In this document: piece after piece, positions 35,945 to 44,289 of the stretch
Position numbering within the stretch: the stretch's first letter is position 1
Layout of the letters: every line of letters starts with the position of its first letter
DNA from: Granulosicoccaceae sp. 1_MG-2023
GTDB lineage: Bacteria > Pseudomonadota > Gammaproteobacteria > Granulosicoccales > Granulosicoccaceae
Assembly (NCBI GenBank): GCA_030546905.1
Contig: JAUOPI010000012.1
Coordinates: 1-64,000, forward strand
Reading direction: 5' to 3'
DNA: 64,000 nucleotides
The notes under the pieces: generated by a model
The model's database searches: none
What the model saw: only the letters and a program-made list of their open reading frames with translations
Told to the model about the DNA's origin: nothing
Program-made: the position numbers and the translations under genes

Positions 35945-36775
35945 ATGAACTTTAACCGATTTGAAAAAATAGCCGTTACCGATTTTGCCGATCAACTGAG
36001 TCACAGTGGCGGGCTGTGGATTTTCCATCATATCCCTAAGACCGCCGGGTCATCCCTGACGCGGGAACTGAGCGTTGTGTTGCCGCCGTACCGCAATGTC
36101 TTCGCCGAACATCCCCGTTCCGGCGCAGACCAAGGTACCGACGCCATGATGAGCTCGGTCGAGTCGTTTCTCGAGGCGGACAGAAGCGTTAATTACCGGT
36201 CTGTGTCCGGCCATTTCCGCTTACCGCATCTGAGCCGCATCCGCGAGGCCATCCCGGCGAGCAGGATGTTCACATTCCTGCGGCAACCGGCCGAGCGACT
36301 GATATCTGACTACCGGTATGCCAAAACGCCAAAACACCCTTTGTACCGCGAGTTTGCCGAGAAATTCCCCACGATCGAACACTATATCGAAGACCCGTGC
36401 TCCCAGAACAAGATGTGGCGCTTTGTTACCGCAGGAGGACAGGAAGCGGGTGACGAATCGCTGGCGCGGATATTCCGCAACTATGCTTTTATCGGCACTT
36501 TGGAAAGCCTGAGTGAGGATTGGTCTTTTCTGACTTCAATAGTCGGTTGTCCCAAGGTCATGACCGCACGCGTCAATGTGACAAAAGCGCAGGACAACAA
36601 CGAAGTGCAGTACGCGCCGCACTTATACCAGCGTATCCGCGAGCTGAATGCTAAGGACTATCTCTTGTATGAGCGGGTCAGCGGCTTGCTCCACACCAAG
36701 CGTCAGGAAATGAACGAATACGTTGAGTACCGGCAGGGGATTTGGCTTGGTGCGGTTACTGAGCGTGTGGCTTAG
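35945..36775 (+). CDS. Sulfotransferase 3 (Sulfotransfer_2 type)
   Basis: 276 aa. WIFHHIPKTAGSSLTREL is the phosphosulfate loop of the Sulfotransfer_2 (chondroitin/dermatan-type) family, and MFTFLRQPAERLISDYRY the 3'-phosphate site. The context EHYIEDPCSQNKMWRF also fits that family. This subtype differs from its neighbours, suggesting a different sulfation position. A GAGAG ribosome-binding site precedes ATG 35945. Confidence 0.85.
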   Translation: MNFNRFEKIAVTDFADQLSHSGGLWIFHHIPKTAGSSLTRELSVVLPPYRNVFAEHPRSGADQGTDAMMSSVESFLEADRSVNYRSVSGHFRLPHLSRIREAIPASRMFTFLRQPAERLISDYRYAKTPKHPLYREFAEKFPTIEHYIEDPCSQNKMWRFVTAGGQEAGDESLARIFRNYAFIGTLESLSEDWSFLTSIVGCPKVMTARVNVTKAQDNNEVQYAPHLYQRIRELNAKDYLLYERVSGLLHTKRQEMNEYVEYRQGIWLGAVTERVA

Positions 36776-37403
36776 TCTGATTTTGGCTAATTTGCCGAGA
36801 AGACATGTTCACCCTGGCGCTATGAGAAATGGCGCTTATTAAAACCAAAATTGTTTACGCGGCAGCACGTACTTACCCTCCCTCCGCTGCCGCGTCCCTT
36901 ATACCCGAACCTCGACGATGTGAGTCAAAAGCACGCGTATCTGCGCTGCAGGGTGACTCGGTACAAAAGTCGCACGCCGAGCCGGGGCTTCTAAGAAGAG
37001 ACTAAGACTTCGGCGTTAAGTCCGTCATAGTCTTGTCGCGTCAACCTGATTGATACCAATCGCGGCACATCTGCGTTTGGCGTCAGCGGAACTTAAATCC
37101 ACTACAAAGTCTGTCGTAAGGACACCCCTGACCGGATCTTATTGCTTTGCTGGGGAGATCCGCCGTTTTTCCGCAAGTCTCTTTATACCCGGCATACTCA
37201 TTGCACGCACCCCGTATGTCATGTTTACGAGCTATTAGCTCAGACGTATTGGCTTCGTCTGTATTGTTGCGTCTACAACAAGATAGATGTGCGCGTTTTC
37301 GAAGGGAAAGCCCTGAGAAATGAGCGTGTATTGCTCAGCATCGTTTGTGCAGTTTCTACAGTTATGGGGACTAATCTGCTTTTGCTGAACGCAATCATGG
37401 ACC

Positions 37404-37437
37404 TGGATAAGGTCTGGATAAGGTCGCTTACCTTATC
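37404..37437. promoter_or_regulatory. Tandem and inverted GATAAGGT repeats
   Basis: TGGATAAGGTC occurs twice in tandem (37404-37414, 37415-37425). The second copy also forms a perfect 8-bp inverted repeat, GATAAGGT (37417-37424) with ACCTTATC (37430-37437), around a 5-nt spacer. It looks like an operator with three half-sites, about 300 bp before the 1336-aa glycosyltransferase gene. Confidence 0.4.
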
Positions 37438-37637
37438 AAACGTTAGATATACCGGGAGAGAGAATCTGTGTAGATGATTCAGTCCCGGTACTCTCGCGTA
37501 GCCATGTTTTGTGTTGCTCACCTCGGGGGCCGGTAATGCCGGTGACTTTGTGCTTTCAGTGACGGGGCTTATGGGGGCAATGGCAGGACACAGGGATGCC
37601 GGTTCGGGTGGCGATGTATAAGGTTTAGTTTCAATCT

Positions 37638-37649
37638 AGCGGTAGTTTA
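37638..37649 (+). promoter_or_regulatory. ops-like element
   Basis: AGCGGTAGTTTA matches the core GCGGTAGnnT of the operon polarity suppressor (ops) element that loads RfaH at long capsule and LPS operons. It lies 83 bp before the start of a 4-kb gene, where such an element would help elongation. Two outer positions differ from the consensus, and an unrelated chance copy of the core appears near 6524, so the call is weak. Confidence 0.25.
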
Positions 37650-37731
37650 TGTTTGTTTCGAATGGTGTTGTGGCCTGCTGTTTTCGGGACGTTTACTTTT
37701 TATTTTTTGATTTCTAAATGGGCTTTATCTA

Positions 37732-40700
37732 ATGGGTGCGGGAAAAACTGAACGTCTCTCTTTGATGGAAGATTCAGAAAAAAAAGGTCTTTTTAATCAA
37801 TTTCAAAGCAATCAGCAGGAATATCAAGGCAACATAGAAACGCTCTATGAGGACTGCCTGCACGGGTGGGTAGCCTATCGAGATTCAAGTGATCCGGTGC
37901 TTATAGATGTCAAGGTGGAAGGCGAGGTTGTGCACCGCAGTTTGCCTTGTTGTTTGCCTCGTGCAGACCTTAAGCAAGCGGGAATTCATTCGGGCGAGCA
38001 TGGCTACAAGGTGCGTGTCGGTTACGTCACGTCAGTGGGATCGATTGTGAAGGTAGAAATTATCGATTCCGTGACTAAGCAGCTGATTAGTAAAGCCGAT
38101 CTGACATCGGCGCCTAATCGCCGTGCCACCGATAGTGACGATACCAGTCCACGCGCCCGCTGTGGAATCTCGCCAAATCAAGCGACTAGTCCCGACGGTG
38201 TAATGCATATTGAGATCACAAACGACAATGCAAAACTCCGAGTCGAAGGGGTCGTTGATAACGTCCTGCGGGGTTGGTTTTGTGACACCGTACACCCCAG
38301 CCAGGTGCTGGAAGCAACGGTGTTAATTGACAATATTGAGTTCTGCAAAGTTAAGAACGACGTTGAGCGTGAAGATCTACGTGTTCGCGGACTGACCACA
38401 GGGCATGGTGGCTTCGAGGTGCGTCTGCCTGGATATCTGGCCCAAACTGCAAGCCGGGCTATCAAAGTTGTGGTAGCTCCTGATGTCACCGAGGAGGTGG
38501 TTTGGAGATCTCAGCCAAATTCTACCAGGCGTGCCAAGGTCGCGCTCGGCACGAGGAAGCAACCCGTAACGGTTATAGTCCCTGTTTACAATGCCTATGA
38601 AGACACCAAATTATGTTTAGAGCGGCTGAACAAATACACCAAGGATGACGTAAGCATCCTGCTGATAAACGATGCCAGTACAGATACTCGTATCCCGGCT
38701 TTGTTGTCTGAATATGCGAAAAAGCAGAACTTCACCGCTGTTACGAATGAGCAAAACCTGGGTTTTACAAAAACAGTTAACCGTGGGCTGGAGTTGGCGA
38801 AAGGGTCGGACGTCGTATTCTTGAACTCAGATGCGCGTGTCACTCCTCGCTGGCTTGAAGGGCTGCAGGCCGCGGCATACTCTGCACCGAACGTAGGTAC
38901 CGTCACGCCCTTGTCTGATCGGGCTGGAGCCTTCTCCGCACCGGAAATCGGTAATGCAAATCAACTCCCTGCAGACATCAGCGAAGAAGTTTTTGCCGTC
39001 GCTGTAAGGAGAATGTCGCTCCGGCTTTACCCGTCTGTACCTACAGGAAACGGCTTTTGTCTTTATATAAAAGCAGAATGCCTACGCGAGGTAGGGCAGC
39101 TTGATGAAGAAGCCTTCCCCAAAGGGTACGGAGAAGAGAATGACTTCTGTATGCGCGCAAAACTGCGCGGCTGGAAGAATGTTGTCGATGATGCCACCTA
39201 TGTTTTTCATGAACGCTCGAAAAGTTTCGGTAGTTCAAAAACTGAGTTGATGAAGCAAGGGCGCGCAGTCATTGACCAGAGATACCCGGAATACAAAAAA
39301 GAGATATCAGTATTCGGTTCCTCAGAGAAATTGGCTGCTGCGCGATTTCAGGTCAAAGTGGCACAAGCGGCTTGTACCCAGGGAGAAGGTATAAAACCCA
39401 GAGCACTGTTTGTCGTTTCCACTACCACGGGCGGCACGCCAAAAACCAATGCTGACCTCATGGGCGCTTTGTCCGATGCCTATGAGCCGTGGTTGCTTCA
39501 GTCAAACAGCACAGAAATAAAGTTGTTCCGCGTAAAAGACGGTGAGGCAATCCTCGATCGAACATACGTGCTGTCGGAGCCTGTCGCAGCGGCGAGTCAT
39601 CATTCCTTCGAGTACGACGAAGTACTGTTTGAATGGCTCCAGGAGCTGGAATTCTCGATTGTACATATCCGTCACATAGCCTGGCACAGTGTGTCGCTTC
39701 CGAAGCTCGCGAAAAGTTCTGGGGCTGCGGTTGTATTTTCGTTTCACGATTTCTACACACTATGTCCGACAGTCAAGCTTTTGGATCAGGACAATAAGTA
39801 CTGGGGCCGTGGTGCGAATAAGAAGCCGGGCGGGGAGGTTCAGCTGTGGAAGCCTGCTGACATGCCCGCGTTGGATAAGGAGTGGTTGGATCGGTGGCAG
39901 AATCGGTTTGCCGGCGCTTTCGCCTATTGCGACGCCTTTGTTACCACGTCAGCCAGCGCGAAAAATACGATTTGTGCACACTTGCCCTGGCTGGATGACG
40001 GGCGATTCCATGTGATTCCGCACGGACGGGACTTTGCGGAGTTTTCGCAACAGGTGTTCCTGCCACGATCAGGTGAACCGGTTCGTATTCTTGTACCGGG
40101 TAATATCGATGGCCCTAAGGGCAGTCAGGTCATTATTGATATTCTCGAGAACGATACTCAGGGCCTATTCGAGTTCCATATTGTCGGTAATTTCAAATCA
40201 GATTACACACATCCGCGTTTGATAAACCACGGCTCATACAAGCGGGAAAATTTTCAGGAGTGTTTCGCCAAAGCTAAAGCCCATATCGGAGCGATATTCT
40301 CAATATGGGATGAGACGTATTGTCACACCCTGACTGAGCTTTGGGCTGCGGGTTACCCTGTATTCGCGTTTGATTTCGGAACTATCGCGTCGCGGATGGC
40401 CAATAGCGGGGCGGGTTGGATCTATGACGGTGATATATCTGACCCGAAAGCGATACTTGGCTTTCTGAAGGACATTTGTTTTAGCCCCGTTGACTTGGCC
40501 AACAAACGCCAGGCCGTACTTAACTGGCAGTCCTCAGAAGGGCTGTACAACACGACTGAAATGATGGCGACAAGATATCGGGAGGTATACCGAAACGCCC
40601 GTGGTATCACGCTTAACGCTTCGTATTCTGCGGTCGACGGCGGCTCTGTTGGCGCGTCTGAAAATGCGCAAGATGCTGTCGTCGCGCTGGTATGTCCAGC

Positions 40701-41742
40701 GAACCGGAGTCTCACTTCCGCTAACGCGTCTACGCATGTACGGCTTTGGCAACGGCTGAAGAACGATGCAGAAAGCCCGGTAACGTATATCCGTATGACA
40801 GCCGAGCAGCTTGTCGCAGCAGCTTCAGAAGGTGTTGTTACGCGGGCAATAGTGCAACGGAATGCTGTGCCGGATTTGTTGATCGATGACCTTGTCGCCC
40901 TTATCGAGAGCGGCAAGCTACTTGTGCAATGTGATCTGGATGACGACCTTTTGAACGTACCTTCGCACATTGATGCCACGGGTCAGTATCGTGAGTATTC
41001 CAAGTCGCTGCGACTGCTGATTGAAAAGGCACATGTCGTTACGGTTTCCACTGCAACGTTAAAAACGCGTTTGGAATCGCTAAACAATAATGTGCAGGTC
41101 GAGCCGAATAAGCTGAGTTCTACGTTGTGGTCCGGTTTCCGTGAGCAGAAACCGACGGCCGGTGCGCTTTCCGCAATTTACATCGGGACTGCTACGCACA
41201 ACGAAGATTTGGCTTTGGTTCTGCCTGCTTTAAACGAATTTAAATCTAGCAACCCGGAGTTCAGCCTTAAGCTGGTCGGAGGCGTTACCGACGATGTGGA
41301 GCTGCCTGAGTGGATCGAGCGCGTCCGTATCCCGGACCATGCGAAAAATTACCCCGGGTTTGTATCCTGGCTACAAACGGTAGTGGAAGGTTGCAATCTG
41401 GGAATTGCGCCTTTGCAGGATAGCGATTTCACACGCTGCAAGTCTGATCTGAAGATTCTGGACTACACTGCAATGGGATTGCCGGTTGTTGCATCTAATA
41501 CCGCGGTCTATCGTGAAAAGATAGAACAGTTTGGCAACGTAATAGGTGCTGATAACACGGAAGATGCGTGGATTAGCGCGCTTTCTGAAATTTCCGGGAA
41601 CCTTGCTAAATATCTGCAAGTCGCGAAACAAGAACGTTCTGATGGTAGAGGCACATGGCTGGGAATCGATGAGTGTCTGCGATCGATCGATAAGGTAAGT
41701 GGTTATCGTTCGATGGGACAAGAGGTTCAGCATGTGGCGTAA
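37732..41742 (+). CDS. Giant glycosyltransferase (two Gly-Trp modules + GT2 + two GT4-like domains)
   Basis: 1336 aa. Two Gly-Trp modules at about 38-110 (CLHGWVAYRD, RADL, HGYKV) and 172-245 (LRGWFCD, REDL, GGFEV). A GT2 domain at about 275-530: VTVIVPVYNAYEDT, FLNSDARVTPRWL, and GYGEENDFCMRA. A GT4-like domain at about 555-955 (RALFVVSTTTGGTPKT; IWDETYCHTLTELWAAGYP). A second GT4-like domain from about 983 to the end (LVQCDLDDDLL; CKSDLKILDYTAMGLPVVAS). It could polymerise or extend the capsule repeat. ATG 37732 is the first start, but the ribosome-binding site is not obvious, so an internal start such as Met-12 is possible. Codon use is less GC-rich than in genes to the left. Confidence 0.88.
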   Translation: MGAGKTERLSLMEDSEKKGLFNQFQSNQQEYQGNIETLYEDCLHGWVAYRDSSDPVLIDVKVEGEVVHRSLPCCLPRADLKQAGIHSGEHGYKVRVGYVTSVGSIVKVEIIDSVTKQLISKADLTSAPNRRATDSDDTSPRARCGISPNQATSPDGVMHIEITNDNAKLRVEGVVDNVLRGWFCDTVHPSQVLEATVLIDNIEFCKVKNDVEREDLRVRGLTTGHGGFEVRLPGYLAQTASRAIKVVVAPDVTEEVVWRSQPNSTRRAKVALGTRKQPVTVIVPVYNAYEDTKLCLERLNKYTKDDVSILLINDASTDTRIPALLSEYAKKQNFTAVTNEQNLGFTKTVNRGLELAKGSDVVFLNSDARVTPRWLEGLQAAAYSAPNVGTVTPLSDRAGAFSAPEIGNANQLPADISEEVFAVAVRRMSLRLYPSVPTGNGFCLYIKAECLREVGQLDEEAFPKGYGEENDFCMRAKLRGWKNVVDDATYVFHERSKSFGSSKTELMKQGRAVIDQRYPEYKKEISVFGSSEKLAAARFQVKVAQAACTQGEGIKPRALFVVSTTTGGTPKTNADLMGALSDAYEPWLLQSNSTEIKLFRVKDGEAILDRTYVLSEPVAAASHHSFEYDEVLFEWLQELEFSIVHIRHIAWHSVSLPKLAKSSGAAVVFSFHDFYTLCPTVKLLDQDNKYWGRGANKKPGGEVQLWKPADMPALDKEWLDRWQNRFAGAFAYCDAFVTTSASAKNTICAHLPWLDDGRFHVIPHGRDFAEFSQQVFLPRSGEPVRILVPGNIDGPKGSQVIIDILENDTQGLFEFHIVGNFKSDYTHPRLINHGSYKRENFQECFAKAKAHIGAIFSIWDETYCHTLTELWAAGYPVFAFDFGTIASRMANSGAGWIYDGDISDPKAILGFLKDICFSPVDLANKRQAVLNWQSSEGLYNTTEMMATRYREVYRNARGITLNASYSAVDGGSVGASENAQDAVVALVCPANRSLTSANASTHVRLWQRLKNDAESPVTYIRMTAEQLVAAASEGVVTRAIVQRNAVPDLLIDDLVALIESGKLLVQCDLDDDLLNVPSHIDATGQYREYSKSLRLLIEKAHVVTVSTATLKTRLESLNNNVQVEPNKLSSTLWSGFREQKPTAGALSAIYIGTATHNEDLALVLPALNEFKSSNPEFSLKLVGGVTDDVELPEWIERVRIPDHAKNYPGFVSWLQTVVEGCNLGIAPLQDSDFTRCKSDLKILDYTAMGLPVVASNTAVYREKIEQFGNVIGADNTEDAWISALSEISGNLAKYLQVAKQERSDGRGTWLGIDECLRSIDKVSGYRSMGQEVQHVA

Positions 41743-41937
41743 TGCTAAATGCCATAGCGAGTGTTATGTTGGAAAGCCTAGGATTATAGATAATCGTCTT
41801 TGTATAGCCCTCGAGCAAGACTGGGGATCTTATTGACGGATGTGAACTAAATTGTTAGGCATGACATGTTTTTGATATCTGTATTTCCGGAACTAGTAAT
41901 GGAAAGCTATTTCTGTGTGAATGAATGAGAACCCGAA

Positions 41938-42921
41938 ATGATTGTACTTCATGTTGGTGCAGGGAAGTGTGGAAGTAGTGCCCTGCAGAGATTTTTGTCA
42001 AATAACCCAGTGGTGGAACTGAGTGGTGGGCAACATATGTATTATCATGTGTTGACAGCCAAGGGCGCATATAGTGGCGCCGATGTAAAAGCAAGAGCAG
42101 AAAGTGTTGTTCATAATTATTGGAGTTCTCAAAATTTCGGCAGAATATGTGACGTTGATTTTTCTACTTTTTTTAAAGGTTTGTCTAAAGACGACGTGCA
42201 TGTTTTCTCTGCCGAAGGTTGGATCAATGAGGTAAGTCACAGTACGATACGTCAATTTTTATCTGGGCTAAATCAAAAAGTTAAAATAGTAATGTATGTG
42301 AGGCCCCAAGTCCCTTTGATGAATAGTGCCTATTGGCAATGGGGGGCTTGGTCAGATGAAGAGCCGCGGCAATGGATTATGAACCGGGCTAAAAACGCTG
42401 CAAAGTGGTTTAGAAAATACAAGGCTTTTAGTTCATTAGATGAGGTTGATGAATGCAGCGTCCGAATATTGAATGGTGACATCGTTTCGGACTTTGTCTC
42501 GCTGTTTGATGAAAACGAGTTTTCGTTAATAAAAGAAAATACAAGTTCAAACAAAAGCTTGTCTGGGGAGTTGTTGCGAGTTTTGCAGAGAAATAGACAT
42601 CTTCGCCCTGGTATTCATGCATCTTCAATAGATTTCATTCTGGAAAAGTATTTTTCTGGCATCGGCGGGCCAACTCCTTGGGTAATAGATGATGAGTTGT
42701 TCGAATACATTATCGAAGAGTGTTCTGAGGACAACAAAAAGCTATTAAGAGTTCTTGATGAAGACCAGGCAGATCTGATGCAAGCGGATGAGCGATGGTG
42801 GAAAGTATTCTCGGTTCCGTTTGAAGTTGAAAGCCCAGATGCTATTGTTGCTAAGGATTTCGAGAACGAGAAGCTGCTAGTTCGAGCGTTGGAAGTGTTG
42901 ATTGAGAACGAACGTAAGTGA
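41938..42921 (+). CDS. Sulfotransferase-like protein 4
   Basis: 327 aa. LHVGAGKCGSSALQRFLSNN is the phosphosulfate-loop signature with Cys where relatives have Thr; IVMYVRPQVPLMNSAYWQW (about 118-137) matches the 3'-phosphate site. The remainder is rich in Glu, Lys and Asn. The gene is clearly AT-rich against the window average, as is its 195-bp leader. A 64-bp segment after it (42967-43030) resembles one after the next gene. Confidence 0.75.
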   Translation: MIVLHVGAGKCGSSALQRFLSNNPVVELSGGQHMYYHVLTAKGAYSGADVKARAESVVHNYWSSQNFGRICDVDFSTFFKGLSKDDVHVFSAEGWINEVSHSTIRQFLSGLNQKVKIVMYVRPQVPLMNSAYWQWGAWSDEEPRQWIMNRAKNAAKWFRKYKAFSSLDEVDECSVRILNGDIVSDFVSLFDENEFSLIKENTSSNKSLSGELLRVLQRNRHLRPGIHASSIDFILEKYFSGIGGPTPWVIDDELFEYIIEECSEDNKKLLRVLDEDQADLMQADERWWKVFSVPFEVESPDAIVAKDFENEKLLVRALEVLIENERK

Positions 42922-42966
42922 AGGGAACTGGACTTGCAAGTGCCCCATAACCCTGTGTCAGCTTAG

Positions 42967-43030
42967 CTACGTCATGGGGTGATGTACTAATCAAGCCAGT
43001 CCGAGAACAGGACGATTACCTGCGAGCGCG
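42967..43030. repeat. Diverged 64-bp repeat, copy 1
   Basis: This segment and 44187-44250 both begin CTACGT and end in TGCGA-C-G. By eye about two thirds of positions agree, allowing one 1-nt gap in each direction. Both copies lie 40-50 bp after a sulfotransferase-like gene. No coding potential is seen. Confidence 0.4.
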
Positions 43031-43142
43031 TGAAGTTTTAGTAGCGGATCGGGTGCAACCTACTTATCGAAGCTTTGTGTTGGGGCGTAAAGTTGAGGCT
43101 GATTTGTTCAGTGTGTGAGCGGAATTGTTATAGGGGATAATT

Positions 43143-44150
43143 GTGGGAAAGGCTCTTGTTCATATTGGTACAGGTAAAACAGGTACTAGTTCTATCCAAA
43201 GCGCGTTGTTTGAAATGGAAAGAAGGGGAGGTGCGTGTTTTAAGTATCCAATTGTTCATGGCAAAGGCCACCAGTCTCTAGAAATTCTATTCAAGAAGTA
43301 TCAGCGGGTATCGAGAGGTGTTAGGTCAAAACTTGATAAAGCAGGGTCGTACGACGAGTTAAAAAAAACATATGAAAGCGTCCTCAGTCGTTGTTTTGAT
43401 GGCGATGTATTGTTGTCTTCGGAATTGTTGTTTAGTTTTAATCTGGAAGAGGTGAAGATTTTCCGTAGTTATTTGGAAATGCAAGGAGTTGACGATTTCA
43501 AGGTAGTCGTATACTTAAGGCACCCAGCCTCATACTACCTGTCCCTAGTACAGCAAAAAGTTAAAGCGGCATATAAGATTCCGTCTCCCCTGAGTTTTAA
43601 GGCGGGCTATGGTAAAAAATTATCAAACTGGCTGGCAGTGTTTGGGGAAGATGTCTGCGTGAGGAGGTTTGATAGAAGCTTAATGGCGGGTGGGAACGTG
43701 CTGCAGGATTTTTCTGTGTTGCTGAGTGATTTCTTTAATGCAGATGTATCCCTGGCTGGCGGTTCTGTTAATGAAAGTGTCTCGGCCGAGGGTATGGTGG
43801 TCCTGCAGGAGTTTAGAAAATATTTCTTTTTAGATCAGGAAGATCGCTTTTCTAAAAAGTCAAACATGTTGTTGAAGAAGATACAGAATTTGGAGTCCGA
43901 GTTTCCCGGGAGCAAGCCGGTGTTGAAAAGTGTTTATTCGAGGTCGGTCAGTAATTTGAATATGGACTATCTCTCTATATTGTCGGATTTTAATCTATTG
44001 ATGTCTTCTGAGGTTGATAGCGGGGCGTGGGCTACAATGGAGGGTGGCGATGAGGTTAACTTTTCTGGAAATGTAAAAGACTTGTTGCAGGATTTTGATG
44101 AGGATCATTATAAGTTCCTTTTGCATAAGATCGCTTATGACCTAATATAA
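43143..44150 (+). CDS. Sulfotransferase-like protein 5
   Basis: 335 aa from GTG 43143, with AGGGG 6 nt upstream. ALVHIGTGKTGTSSIQSALF is the phosphosulfate loop and VVVYLRHPASYYLSLVQQK (about 119-137) the 3'-phosphate site; CVRRFDRSLM follows as in related proteins. AT-rich codon use matches the 41938 gene and points to shared foreign origin. It is the last gene of the capsule locus on this strand. Confidence 0.78.
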   Translation: MGKALVHIGTGKTGTSSIQSALFEMERRGGACFKYPIVHGKGHQSLEILFKKYQRVSRGVRSKLDKAGSYDELKKTYESVLSRCFDGDVLLSSELLFSFNLEEVKIFRSYLEMQGVDDFKVVVYLRHPASYYLSLVQQKVKAAYKIPSPLSFKAGYGKKLSNWLAVFGEDVCVRRFDRSLMAGGNVLQDFSVLLSDFFNADVSLAGGSVNESVSAEGMVVLQEFRKYFFLDQEDRFSKKSNMLLKKIQNLESEFPGSKPVLKSVYSRSVSNLNMDYLSILSDFNLLMSSEVDSGAWATMEGGDEVNFSGNVKDLLQDFDEDHYKFLLHKIAYDLI

Positions 44151-44186
44151 CTCTAGGTGAGTATTAGTAAACTTGTGGCACTTCAT

Positions 44187-44250
44187 CTACGTTTTAGTGT
44201 GACGTAGTCATCCAAGCGGCCCCGAGAGCGGATTGTCTTTTGCGATCGGG
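44187..44250. repeat. Diverged 64-bp repeat, copy 2
   Basis: Partner of 42967-43030, same length and order of conserved blocks (CTACGT, GTGA-GTA, AAGC, CCGAGA, TGCGA). It lies between the last capsule gene and the converging FHA gene. Confidence 0.4.
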
Positions 44251-44289
44251 CGAGGTGCCGGCTCTGTATTCTCGCCAGGGGAGAGGGCC

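Larger units (their letters stand above)
36776..37731. other. 956-bp gene-free stretch within the capsule locus
   Basis: No supportable gene on either strand; short frames here have no protein-like features. Visible structure: a tandem TGGATAAGGTC with an inverted arm (37404-37437), and an ops-like element (37638-37649) shortly before the 37732 gene. Its composition turns more AT-rich to the right. It probably holds promoter and leader for the long downstream gene, and perhaps remains of decayed DNA. Confidence 0.5.

Noticed and set aside
37050-37477. Short frames in the capsule-locus gap as transposase remnants
   Set aside because: No transposase motif, terminal inverted repeat or target duplication could be seen.
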